Position numbers and translations under genes: made by a program. Below, piece by piece: positions 8,630 through 16,265 of a DNA stretch of 26,558 nt. The notes beneath the pieces are model-generated. The model was not told the origin of the DNA. It saw nothing but the letters and a program-made list of their open reading frames with translations, and did no database searches. How positions within the stretch are numbered: the first letter of the stretch is position 1; the number at the start of each line of letters is the position of its first letter. The DNA lies in NCBI GenBank assembly GCA_948794795.1, contig CAQGLR010000050.1, positions 1 to 26,558 on the forward strand, given 5' to 3'. Origin of the DNA: an uncultured Lachnospiraceae bacterium. GTDB taxonomy: Bacteria > Bacillota > Clostridia > Lachnospirales > Lachnospiraceae.

Positions 8630-8941
8630 ATGCAGATAAAATCATCAGATTTTGAAGAAAAAGTAATTAAAAGCAGCAAGCCTGTACTTGTTGATTTCTG
8701 GGCAACATGGTGTATGCCATGCCAGATGCAGGGACCTGTAATTGAGCAGCTTGAGAAAGAAACAGATAGTTTCTGTGTAGGTAAAGTAAATGTAGATGAG
8801 GAACCAGAGTTACAGATGAAATATGGAATTTCTTCAATTCCGTCACTTCTTATATTTAAAAATGGTGAATGTGTAAATACACTTGTAGGTTTCCATACAA
8901 AAGAACAGCTTATTGAAGAAATGTCGAAATATACACAATAG
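8630..8941 (+). CDS. trxA: Thioredoxin (CMPC active site)
   Basis: This small cytoplasmic dithiol oxidoreductase is 103 aa from ATG 8630; AAGGAAGGA at 8615-8623 sets the start. The fold is recognisable from VLVDFWATWCMPC with redox cysteines C28 and C31, the buried strand FCVGKVNVDEEPEL, and cis-proline P71 in SSIPSLLIF. The dipeptide between the cysteines is Met-Pro rather than the canonical Gly-Pro, which would be expected to shift the redox potential. A further cysteine, C49, is present. It is probably the last gene of the ppaC-HAD unit, since a strong terminator follows. Confidence 0.9.
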   Translation: MQIKSSDFEEKVIKSSKPVLVDFWATWCMPCQMQGPVIEQLEKETDSFCVGKVNVDEEPELQMKYGISSIPSLLIFKNGECVNTLVGFHTKEQLIEEMSKYTQ

Positions 8942-8974
8942 GGGAAATTGTTATAATTATAAAGAAGCAGCCAG

Positions 8975-9002
8975 GCGGACATAAATGTGTCCGCTTTTTT
9001 AT
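8975..9002 (+). terminator. Rho-independent terminator after the thioredoxin gene
   Basis: GCGGACA (8975-8981) pairs with TGTCCGC (8988-8994) and is followed by six T at 8995-9000. Confidence 0.9.
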
Positions 9003-9046
9003 TTATATATAAAAAACAGGGAAAAGCACGGACTTGCCGGGTATTG

Positions 9047-9055
9047 CATAGAATA
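9047..9055 (+). promoter_or_regulatory. Candidate sporulation (SigE/SigK-type) -10 element before sigK
   Basis: CATAGAATA fits CATANNNTA (SigK) and differs from CATACAAT (SigE) at one of eight positions. An AC dinucleotide 17 bases upstream would serve as a SigK -35. The start codon is about 28 bases downstream. Consensus forms are from Bacillus. Confidence 0.45.
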
Positions 9056-9082
9056 AATATAAAAGAAAATGAGGTGTAATTG

Positions 9083-9412
9083 GTGCAGTCTTTTCCTAAA
9101 CCTTTGAGTGCAAAAGAAGAAAAGGAGTGCATTGTAAAGTGCAGGTCAGGAGACCGTGAGGCAAGAGACTGTCTAATTGAGAGAAATCTTAGACTGGTAG
9201 CTTATATTGCAAAAAAGTACAATATGGGGGATAAGGATATGGATGATTTGATATCCATAGGGACAATAGGTTTAATCAAGGGGATAGACAGTTTTGATGA
9301 AACAAAAAATATAAGGCTTGCTACATATGCAGCGAGATGTATAGAGAAGCCAATACAACAGAAAGGCAACATTATGCAACGTCATTTAGTTAAGGGTATC
9401 CTCTGTAAATGA
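9083..9412 (+). CDS. sigK: RNA polymerase sporulation factor SigK, 5' half (interrupted by skin element)
   Basis: This is the N-terminal half of the late mother-cell sigma factor. NLRLVAYIAKKY, DDLISIGTIGLIKGID and IRLATYAARCIE are sigma region 2 (core binding and -10 recognition). After E (codon 9344) the sequence leaves the family: a 22-codon tail encoded by the inserted element ends at TGA 9410, giving a useless truncated product. GTG 9083 has GAGGTG 6 bases upstream; TTG 9080 is an alternative. An in-frame TAA at 9077-9079 excludes any longer N-terminus, so there is no pro-sequence and the protein starts at the position matching mature Bacillus SigK. Rejoining at 9347-9348 to 19328 gives a 209-210 aa sigma factor. 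Confidence 0.93.
   Translation: MQSFPKPLSAKEEKECIVKCRSGDREARDCLIERNLRLVAYIAKKYNMGDKDMDDLISIGTIGLIKGIDSFDETKNIRLATYAARCIEKPIQQKGNIMQRHLVKGILCK
9338..9372 (+). repeat. Left attachment junction of the skin element
   Basis: The chromosomal half-site TGTATAGAG (9338-9346), crossover AA (9347-9348) and element arm starting GCCA (9349), with the box GGCAACAT at 9365-9372. The arm matches, in inverted orientation, the one at the right junction. Confidence 0.8.
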
Positions 9413-9458
9413 TGGGCTTATAGATATTTAAAAATTAAATATTTTACAAGTTATGTGG

Positions 9459-9620
9459 CTCTGGCAATTCCAAATGTTTTACCAACAGCAGCCGCTTGCG
9501 CTTGGATGGGATGCGCAGTGGTGCATAAAGCCCCAATGTTTCTACGAAACATTTACGTGGCTTAAGCACCAGCGCTCCCAAACAGCTGCTTTATGGTAAA
9601 ACATTTGGAACTTGCCAGAG
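9459..9620. repeat. Large imperfect hairpin element A in a gene-free stretch (9413-9850)
   Basis: The 26-base arm 9459-9484 is the reverse complement of 9594-9620 apart from one extra base. Inside are further paired segments: GGTGC...AAGCC with GGCTT...GCACC, and ATGTTT-CTACG-AAACAT at the tip (9536-9552). No ORF is present; this is the only structure I see between the sigK fragment and the next gene. Its core resembles hairpin B (10545-10757) in reverse orientation. It may be a MITE-like repeat or a structured RNA. Confidence 0.75.
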
Positions 9621-9850
9621 TAATATAATCTTTGTATAAATTTAATTTTCAAACATTAATAAGCCCTTTAATTTATTAGGTCTTGCTTAAATAAATAACA
9701 TGATACTGAGGACAAAAGCCTTTTTATATCAAATTGTATACAATATATAATGGTTTGATTATATTTTTGCTATATAATATAGGCCTCTTTTGAGTAGGAA
9801 TAATATTTTGGCCCTGGCATCATGTCATTACATTTGTGCTGTTTTTTTCA

Positions 9851-10459
9851 TTATAAATTTTTAACATATATTCCATTTTCATTTTTAAATCCCATTTTTA
9901 AGAGATATTGTTCATGTTTTCCTGGCTCTGCAGAAAATACAAATTTGTGTATTCCATTACCAGCCAGTTCTGGATATAAAAATTTTCCTACAGAACAATC
10001 CCTGTATTCAGGAGTAGTATAATCAATACAAATATTTAAAACTCCATCTTCATCCATTTGTCCAAGCAGCAGTCCAACAGGATTAATACCACAGCATATT
10101 ATATAAGCAATATTAGCTTTAGAAGTATATGTATCCTTTTCTGGAAAGAAATTCTTTATATCATCATTATAAAAATCAAGGAAATATGCCAGAAACTTAT
10201 CATCCGTTTTGCCATTAACCAGATTGTAGTGCTGTTCTGGTTTTAAAAGTTTCGTAAGGTTATAAATATTAATAATAACCAGGCAGATATTCATTAATGC
10301 TAGTGGATAAGAATGTATAACCAATGCATAAGCTGCAGAAATAGAGCTGCCTATTGTATTAATAACCCTTAGTTTTACAACTGATGACATTAACATAGAA
10401 ACAACCACTAATACAGAGCCTAAATAGCCAGCAATTTCAATAATAACAGATATTTTCAT
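9851..10459 (-). CDS. YgjV-like membrane domain fused to a GNAT-like domain
   Basis: This 202-aa protein has an AAGGAG site just before its ATG. Three membrane segments occupy about residues 7-70 and resemble the short YgjV-type inner-membrane family (glycines and serines in GYLGSVLVVVSMLMSS, then SYPLALMNICLVIINIYNL). The rest is soluble: VGLLLGQMDEDGVLNICIDY followed by a segment ending in KFVFSAEPGKHEQYLLKMGF, which resembles the last strands of a GNAT acyltransferase, where a conserved Gly-Phe follows the final helix. No clear acetyl-CoA P-loop (R/Q-x-x-G-x-G/A) is evident, so activity is doubtful. It stands alone within the skin element, flanked by hairpins A and B. Function unknown. Confidence 0.7.
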   Translation of the reverse strand: MKISVIIEIAGYLGSVLVVVSMLMSSVVKLRVINTIGSSISAAYALVIHSYPLALMNICLVIINIYNLTKLLKPEQHYNLVNGKTDDKFLAYFLDFYNDDIKNFFPEKDTYTSKANIAYIICCGINPVGLLLGQMDEDGVLNICIDYTTPEYRDCSVGKFLYPELAGNGIHKFVFSAEPGKHEQYLLKMGFKNENGIYVKNL

Positions 10460-10544
10460 TGTAAGCCACTCCTTTCTTTCTATAAAGAAATTACATAAAC
10501 AACTTTTTCTGTTTTAATTTTCTGCCTTAAAAGCCAATAATAAA

Positions 10545-10757
10545 ATTGCTTCTGTCAATTTGCACAAAGAGTATATTTTTATGCCGCAAGTTAATTATTT
10601 TGTACCAGGCGGCTCTTGAAAAACGCCAGTGCTTATCCCTTGTTTTATAAGGGATTATGCACTGCTGCGTTTTTCACGAAGCGGGAGCGTGCCGCCAGGT
10701 GCAAAATAATTAACTGCGGCATACCACAAAATACTCTGCAAATTGACGAAGCTCAAT
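10545..10757. repeat. Large imperfect hairpin element B
   Basis: The arms run from ATTG (10545) to CAAT (10757), including GTCAATTTGCA paired with TGCAAATTGAC, GCCGCAAGTTAATTATTTTG paired with CAAAATAATTAACTGCGGC, and a tip ATCCCTT-GTTTTAT-AAGGGAT (10635-10655). It fills most of the gap between the membrane gene and deoC and could stop transcription from the nucleoside operon. Its inner core matches hairpin A with base-pair-preserving changes. Confidence 0.75.
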
Positions 10758-10782
10758 AAATTAAATCCTTTTAAGCATAAAA

Positions 10783-11451
10783 TCAATATCCTGGACCAGA
10801 GTCTGTATTTTTCATTATCTTGACCAGCCTGCTTGTCCCAAGCCTGTTTGTTCCACAACGTATAAATTCTTCTGCATCTTCAAAAGAAGAAATTCCTCCA
10901 GCCGCTTTTACTTTTACATTATCCCCGCTATGTGCCCTCATAAGCCTGACATCCTCAAAAGTTGCACCAGAGGTTGAGAAACCTGTAGAAGTCTTAATAT
11001 ATTCTGCACCAGCATTTGTAACAATTTCACATATTTTAATTTTTTCCTCTTCCGTAAGAAGGCAGGCTTCAATAATAACTTTTAAAATTTTACCATTACA
11101 TGCTTCATGTATCTGGCGTATTTCATCTTCAACTTCTGAATATCTTTTATCTTTAAGAAAACCTATATTTATTACCATATCAATTTCTTCTGCACCATTA
11201 GCAATAGCATCTTTTGTTTCAAAAACTTTTGAAGCAGTTGTACTATATCCATTTGGGAAGCCAATTACTGTACAGATTGGTAATTTCCCATTTGTATATT
11301 CTGCTGCCTGTTTTACATATGCAGCTGGAATACAAGCAGATGCAGTTCCATATTTCATGCCATCATCAAGAACCTGGCGTATTTCCTCCCATGTAGCTGT
11401 CTGGTCAAGTAAAGTGTGGTCAACAATTTTTAAAATATCTAAGTTATCCAT
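10783..11451 (-). CDS. deoC: Deoxyribose-phosphate aldolase
   Basis: It splits 2-deoxyribose 5-phosphate into acetaldehyde and glyceraldehyde 3-phosphate, the last step of deoxynucleoside breakdown. It is 222 aa, full length for bacterial DeoC. The Schiff-base lysine is K153 in EYIKTSTGFSTSGAT; the proton-relay lysine is K182 in VKVKAAGGIS; VIGFPNG and EIDMVINIG are standard TIM-barrel signatures. AAAGGA lies 7 bases before the ATG. It is the last gene of the leftward nucleoside cluster, 132 bases after nupC, with hairpin B beyond its stop. Confidence 0.96.
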   Translation of the reverse strand: MDNLDILKIVDHTLLDQTATWEEIRQVLDDGMKYGTASACIPAAYVKQAAEYTNGKLPICTVIGFPNGYSTTASKVFETKDAIANGAEEIDMVINIGFLKDKRYSEVEDEIRQIHEACNGKILKVIIEACLLTEEEKIKICEIVTNAGAEYIKTSTGFSTSGATFEDVRLMRAHSGDNVKVKAAGGISSFEDAEEFIRCGTNRLGTSRLVKIMKNTDSGPGY

Positions 11452-11583
11452 AAATTATCCTTTCCGCAATAAATTCTATTATTGCTTAAATAAATTAAGC
11501 GGAATATCCGCAATCTTCATATACATATATGTTTTACAAATTTTTTTATTTCCATTTTGCAGGAAGGTACTTTTCTGATAAGG

Positions 11584-12777
11584 TTAAAACAAAGAAACAA
11601 TACTTATAATGAGTGCACTCATAATACTAACAAATACACCACTTATCATAGATTTAAAAACAAGGCGGGAAATAGTTCCCCTTTTTTCTGGGCAGAGCAC
11701 GCCAATACCGCCAATACACATACCCATACTTGAAAGATTTGCAAAACCACATAAAGAAATAGCACAAATCATACCTGTCCTTGCATCTAAAGTACCAAGT
11801 TTATTTCCTAAATCCTGGAATGCAACAAATTCATTAAGAATTAATTTATTTCCTAATAAAGAGCCTTCCATTAATATATTACTTCCATCTAAGCCTAACA
11901 GGAAACCAAATGGTGCAAAAATGTATGAAAAAATATCTGACAATGTAATATTAAAAAAGCTTAAAAAGAGATTAATAACAGCAACAATCCCAACAAAACC
12001 GACGATGGAAGCTCCAATAGAAATAACCATCTGCATACCTGTTGAAGCACCTTCTGCAAGGGCATCAATTACATTAGAATTATTCCCTTTGTTATCCATT
12101 TTAACATCTGTTATTGACTTTGCTTCTTCTGTCTGTGGTGATACTATTTTAGAAAGCATAATACTTCCAATAGGAACCATTGCACTTGCTATTAACAAAT
12201 ATTCCATAGGAATTCCCAGGGCATGGTATCCTCCTAATATAGATGCAGACATACTTCCCATTCCTGAAACCAGGATTACAAAAATTTCACTGTCTGTTAA
12301 ATCTTTAAGATATTTACTTACTAAAATAGGGCTGTCTGTATGTCCCAGAAACATATTGGCAACAGCTACAAAGCTTTCTACTTCAGTTGTCCCCATTACT
12401 TTGCCTACAGCTTTGCCAATCCATTTTACAACAAATCCTATAACCCCAAGGTAGTACAAGACACCTACTAATGCAGAAACAAAAATAATATTACCTAGAC
12501 TCTGGATAATAAAAATACTTAAATTTCCATTAAAAAGGTCTCCAAATACAAATGATAATCCTTCATTACCACAGTTAATTACTGCTGTAAGCCCATTTGA
12601 CATAATTGTAATAATTTTCTGTCCAATAGGAACTTTAACAATTATAAGTGCAATAATAATTTCTGCTATAAGTGCTTTAATTACTGTTTTCCATTTAATA
12701 TTTTTGCGGTCCCATGAAATCAGCCAGCAAATTAATAGAATTAATATTATACCCAATAAATTTAATATAAGTTTCAT
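11584..12777 (-). CDS. nupC: Concentrative (Na+ or H+) nucleoside transporter, CNT/NupC family
   Basis: It imports nucleosides across the cytoplasmic membrane by cation symport. It is 397 aa, the usual bacterial CNT length. Order: two N-terminal membrane helices, the gate-like region around FIIQSLGNIIFVSALVGVLY, the re-entrant hairpin with MFLGHTDSP, and a C-terminal domain with repeated glycine-rich helices ending CGFANLSSMGMCIGGIGVL. The substrate-binding hairpin reads G-H-T-D-S-P, whereas Vibrio CNT has a Gln-Thr-Glu motif there, so base specificity may differ; purine preference would suit the neighbours. It lies 92 bases after deoB, with a hairpin between them. Confidence 0.93.
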   Translation of the reverse strand: MKLILNLLGIILILLICWLISWDRKNIKWKTVIKALIAEIIIALIIVKVPIGQKIITIMSNGLTAVINCGNEGLSFVFGDLFNGNLSIFIIQSLGNIIFVSALVGVLYYLGVIGFVVKWIGKAVGKVMGTTEVESFVAVANMFLGHTDSPILVSKYLKDLTDSEIFVILVSGMGSMSASILGGYHALGIPMEYLLIASAMVPIGSIMLSKIVSPQTEEAKSITDVKMDNKGNNSNVIDALAEGASTGMQMVISIGASIVGFVGIVAVINLFLSFFNITLSDIFSYIFAPFGFLLGLDGSNILMEGSLLGNKLILNEFVAFQDLGNKLGTLDARTGMICAISLCGFANLSSMGMCIGGIGVLCPEKRGTISRLVFKSMISGVFVSIMSALIISIVSLF

Positions 12778-12803
12778 ATCTAATCCCCCATTCTTGTAAA
12801 GTA

Positions 12804-12839
12804 TGTGGATTTATGGCAGTATACTGGCATAAACCCACA
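12804..12839 (-). other. Intercistronic stem-loop between deoB and nupC
   Basis: TGTGG (12804) to CCACA (12839) form a stem of about 12 pairs with one G-T, with the palindrome CAGTATACTG at the tip. No U-tract follows in the transcribed direction, so an RNA-processing or stability element is more likely than a terminator. Confidence 0.6.
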
Positions 12840-12869
12840 CTGGCCTTCTCCTTATCTTTATTATGTGTT

Positions 12870-14060
12870 TTAATTTATTTTTTCAAGAACAGATTTCCCT
12901 ATAGTCCCTTCTGGCATATTAACCCCAAAGTTTTCAGCTATTGTTGCCCCAATAATTGCAAATGTATCTGTATCTTCCAGTCTGCCACAGCTTTCCATTG
13001 CAGGAGAATATGCAAGGAAAGGAACTTTTTCCCTAGTATGGTCAGTGCCAGTATGTGTTGGGTCATTACCATGGTCTGCTGTAATAATTAATAAATCATC
13101 TTTTGACAGTAAATTAAGTAATTCACCTAATTTTACATCAAATTTTTCTAATTCCTGCGCATAACCTTGTACATTGCGGCGGTGTCCCCATAAAGCATCA
13201 AAATCTACAAGGTTTACAAAACATAGCCCGTTAAAATCTTTTTTTGCAATTTCAATAGTCTGTTCCATTCCATGTACAGAACTTTTAGATTTATTAGATT
13301 CTGTAAGTCCTTCACCGTCAAAAATATCATAAATTTTTCCTACTGAAATCACATCAAATCCAGCAGTTTTTAATGAATCCAGTGCAGTTTTTCCATATGG
13401 TTTAAGTGCATAGTCATGGCGGTTGCTGGTTCTTTTAAATTCCCCTTTTTTCTTTCCTGTATATGGTCTTGCAATTACACGTCCAACTTTCCATTCATCC
13501 TTCATTGTGATTTCACGGGCAATTTCACAACAACGGTATAATTCTTCAAGTCCAAAAGTTTCTTCATTGCCACATATCTGCAGTACAGAATCAGCAGATG
13601 TATATACAATCATATGTCCTGTAGCAATCTCTTCTTCTGCCAGTTCATCAAGTATTTCTGTTCCGCTTGCGCTTTTGTTCCCGATAATAACACGGCCTGT
13701 CCTGCTTGATAATTCATCTATAAGTTCTTTTGGAAAACCTGTTTCTGTAAAAGTTTTAAAAGGTTTTGTAATATGCAGCCCCATCATTTCCCAGTGTCCA
13801 GTCATAGTATCTTTTCCAGTGCTTGCCTCATAGAGATATGTATAATACCCAAGTGGCTTTTCTACAGGTTTTACCTGCTTTAATGGATGAAGGTTTGCTA
13901 TTCCAAGTTTCCTAAGGTTAGGAATATTAAAATCTTCTACAGACTGTGAAATATGGCCAAGGGTGTCTGTCCCAGCGTCACCATATTCTGCTGCATCAGG
14001 CATTGCACCTGCGCCAAGTGAGTCTATAACTATTGTAAATATACGTTTATATTTTTTCAT
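12870..14060 (-). CDS. deoB: Phosphopentomutase
   Basis: It interconverts (deoxy)ribose 1-phosphate and 5-phosphate, linking nucleoside phosphorolysis to DeoC and the pentose phosphate pathway. It is a 396-aa, Mn-dependent member of the alkaline phosphatase superfamily. Metal-site motifs are the N-terminal TIVIDSLGAGAMPDA and the C-terminal TADHGNDPTHTGTDHTREK, plus DALWGHRRN. GHWEMMGLH is also characteristic of DeoB. An excellent AGGAGG precedes the ATG. It starts 21 bases after the crp-like gene stops, so the two are clearly in one operon. Confidence 0.96.
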   Translation of the reverse strand: MKKYKRIFTIVIDSLGAGAMPDAAEYGDAGTDTLGHISQSVEDFNIPNLRKLGIANLHPLKQVKPVEKPLGYYTYLYEASTGKDTMTGHWEMMGLHITKPFKTFTETGFPKELIDELSSRTGRVIIGNKSASGTEILDELAEEEIATGHMIVYTSADSVLQICGNEETFGLEELYRCCEIAREITMKDEWKVGRVIARPYTGKKKGEFKRTSNRHDYALKPYGKTALDSLKTAGFDVISVGKIYDIFDGEGLTESNKSKSSVHGMEQTIEIAKKDFNGLCFVNLVDFDALWGHRRNVQGYAQELEKFDVKLGELLNLLSKDDLLIITADHGNDPTHTGTDHTREKVPFLAYSPAMESCGRLEDTDTFAIIGATIAENFGVNMPEGTIGKSVLEKIN

Positions 14061-14081
14061 TTTATTAAGCCTCCTTTAATT

Positions 14082-14798
14082 TTATTTACATTCATATTGT
14101 TTTAACTGCAGGAATTGTTCATGGGAAATAGTAATTTTTCCATTTTCAACTGAGATAAGTTTTTCTTTTTCTAATGAAGCAATACTTCTTTGTATACTTC
14201 TTACATTAAAACCAATTCTGTCAGACAGTTCAGACTGGGTCCTGGCAATTTTATATTTCCTGCCAGGGCTTTCATGCTGTTTGTTTTCATAGGATTTCAC
14301 CAGGTATTTTACCAGGCGTTCTTTACAATTCATAAACATATATTCACGTTCATGTTTTTTTTCAAAAACCAGCATTGACATAATGTTTTTTATTCTTAGA
14401 AATAAAGCGTTTTCATCATGTTGTACCCATTGTAAATAACTTCTGGATGGAATAGAGAGCATCTGGCACTCTTCTGTAGCACATATTGATACAGTATATT
14501 CAGGAATATCCCCAAATACTTCAAAATCCCCCACAATATACATATGGGCAAAATCCATGAAATAATAAGCACGTCCCTGTTTATGGTAGTCCATGCCTGT
14601 TACATTACCAGAAAGAATTATATATACAGTGTCACAAGGGGCTTCTGAATGAATAATATAATGGTTCTTCTGGATTTTTTTATAAGAAATTGTCCTGGCA
14701 GTTTCATCAGGTATATACTTAAATAGTTCACTTAAATACATGCATCTGTCGCTTTCAGATTTACTTATTATTTCTAATAATTGTTGTTTTGATTCCAT
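14082..14798 (-). CDS. Crp/Fnr-family transcription regulator
   Basis: This 238-aa regulator has an N-terminal cyclic-nucleotide-binding-like beta-roll (about residues 25-140, with VYIILSGNVTGM and IVGDFEVFGD), a long dimer helix and a C-terminal Crp-type winged helix (about 165-230, with TQSELSDRIGFNVRSIQRSI). The phosphate-binding Arg-Ser of cAMP-binding Crp is not apparent, and no N-terminal FNR-type cysteine cluster is present, so the ligand is unknown. Lying inside the nucleoside operon, it is most likely its local regulator; a palindrome at -41.5 of the operon promoter fits an activator of this family. A purine or sugar-phosphate ligand is conjecture. Confidence 0.88.
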   Translation of the reverse strand: MESKQQLLEIISKSESDRCMYLSELFKYIPDETARTISYKKIQKNHYIIHSEAPCDTVYIILSGNVTGMDYHKQGRAYYFMDFAHMYIVGDFEVFGDIPEYTVSICATEECQMLSIPSRSYLQWVQHDENALFLRIKNIMSMLVFEKKHEREYMFMNCKERLVKYLVKSYENKQHESPGRKYKIARTQSELSDRIGFNVRSIQRSIASLEKEKLISVENGKITISHEQFLQLKQYECK

Positions 14799-14857
14799 TT
14801 TAATTCCCCTGTATTATTTTATTCCCATAAAGGCAAAATGGAACATGCCTGCCGGGG

Positions 14858-14889
14858 CAGATACCATGCAGTAAACAGCACGGTATCTG
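14858..14889 (-). other. Intercistronic stem-loop between the guanine deaminase and crp-like genes
   Basis: CAGATACC (14858-14865) and GGTATCTG (14882-14889) form a perfect 8-bp stem with a 16-base loop. No U-tract is present. It lies in a 159-base gap, the largest in the operon. Confidence 0.6.
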
Positions 14890-14957
14890 GCTTGCTGTAA
14901 AGGTTTTATACATTACATGGAACTATGCTGGTACTGGTGTAAAATTACTTTGGTATT

Positions 14958-16226
14958 TTAGAAAAGTTTTTTCCCGTTTACAAATTTAGCAGTTATATTT
15001 CTGTCTTCTGCAAGGTAAACAAGTCTTTCAAGGCGTTCTTTTACATCTAATTCTTGTGGATGTTTAAGAGACATGTCATCTATTACTACTGCATCAAATT
15101 CATATCCTTTTTCAAAACTTCCGGCATTTCCAAAGAATTCCCCTCCGCCTTTTGAAGCAATATAGAATGCTTCTTCAAAATTGAGTGGTGCAAGTGACTG
15201 GTCTATAAGCCTCCAGCGTAGTTTAGAACACTGGATTGCCATTGCCATAGCTTTGAAAATGGATAATGTTGAACCTGCTGCAATATCGCTTCCAAGACCG
15301 GTTTTTATTCCAAGTTCAAGGTAAGTCCTTACTGGTGCAATACCTGATGACAGGTTAGTATTTGATTCTGGGCAATGTGCTACAAATACATTTTGTTTTT
15401 TCATAAGTGCAATTTCTTCTTCGCCACTGTGTATGCAATGTGCCATTATAGTTTTGCAGTTATTTCCAAACATGCCATATTTGTCATATGCTTCCCCGTA
15501 GAACCTGGTACCAGGGCAAAGTTCTTTTACCCATTCAATTTCACCTAAATTTTCAGACAGATGGGATTGTACTGGCAGGGAATATTTCTTCTGCAATACA
15601 GATAATTTCTCCATAAGTCCATCTGAACATGCAGGGATAAATCTAGGTGTAAGTATTGGTTTTACATTTTTAAACTTTCCACTGTCTATAATCCATTTTT
15701 CTGTATTACAGAATGTCTGGGCGGCATTTTCTTCACAAAGATATACAGGGCTGTTCCTGTCCATATTTGTTTTTCCAACAAATGCTTTAATACCTGAAGC
15801 TTCAAGCTTTTCCATAAGCAGTATAGTAGCAGGTGCATGGATTGTGGCAAATATACATGCCCTTGTAGTTGCACTTTTTAAAAGGTCTTCTGTAAAAATA
15901 CTATATGCTTTGTCTGCATATTCTATATTATTATATTTTGCTTCCTCTGTAAAAGCGTGTACATCCAGCCATTCAATTAATTCTAAGTCCATTCCTAAAC
16001 CACGGAACGGATATTGTGGTGCATTTACATGTAAATCTGTAAATCCAGGAATAATTATCTGGTCTGTATAATCATAGAGAGGAAAGTTTTTATAGTGTTC
16101 TGGCAGTTCATTATAAACGCCAGCACAAAGCCCGTTTTCACAGACAGCATAGCCGTTCCTTGTAATGCATAGTTCATTACTGGACTTACTATAACAAATA
16201 TTTCCTTTTATTACAAATTCTTTCAT
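14958..16226 (-). CDS. Guanine deaminase-like amidohydrolase
   Basis: It probably converts guanine to xanthine and ammonia, using the base released by the phosphorylase. It is 422 aa with a good AGAGGTG site. Guanine-deaminase hallmarks: PQYPFRGLGMDLELIEWLD near the N-terminus, QSHLSENLGEIEWV (metal His), MAHCIHSGEEE (metal His), VAHCPESNTNLSSG and GLGSDIAAG (metal Asp). One oddity: the first metal motif, normally H-x-H, reads DLHVNAPQ, with Asn for the second His. This may be a clade variant or may change metal binding or substrate. It follows pnp by 39 bases. Confidence 0.82.
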   Translation of the reverse strand: MKEFVIKGNICYSKSSNELCITRNGYAVCENGLCAGVYNELPEHYKNFPLYDYTDQIIIPGFTDLHVNAPQYPFRGLGMDLELIEWLDVHAFTEEAKYNNIEYADKAYSIFTEDLLKSATTRACIFATIHAPATILLMEKLEASGIKAFVGKTNMDRNSPVYLCEENAAQTFCNTEKWIIDSGKFKNVKPILTPRFIPACSDGLMEKLSVLQKKYSLPVQSHLSENLGEIEWVKELCPGTRFYGEAYDKYGMFGNNCKTIMAHCIHSGEEEIALMKKQNVFVAHCPESNTNLSSGIAPVRTYLELGIKTGLGSDIAAGSTLSIFKAMAMAIQCSKLRWRLIDQSLAPLNFEEAFYIASKGGGEFFGNAGSFEKGYEFDAVVIDDMSLKHPQELDVKERLERLVYLAEDRNITAKFVNGKKLF

Positions 16227-16265
16227 ACCAGTCCACCTCTTTTGAGATAAATTTTAATATAATTA

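Noticed and set aside
9083..9412. Independent short sigma factor or ordinary sigK pseudogene
   Set aside because: The missing half is intact at 19328-19691, with matched att sites and a recombinase between, so it is a programmed split.
10820..11578. Plus-strand open frame of 252 codons over deoC
   Set aside because: It is antisense to a clear deoC and has no ribosome binding site or family resemblance.
11609..12454. Plus-strand open frame of 281 codons over nupC
   Set aside because: It is antisense to a clear nucleoside transporter; its Pro/Ile-rich composition is typical of a reverse-strand shadow.
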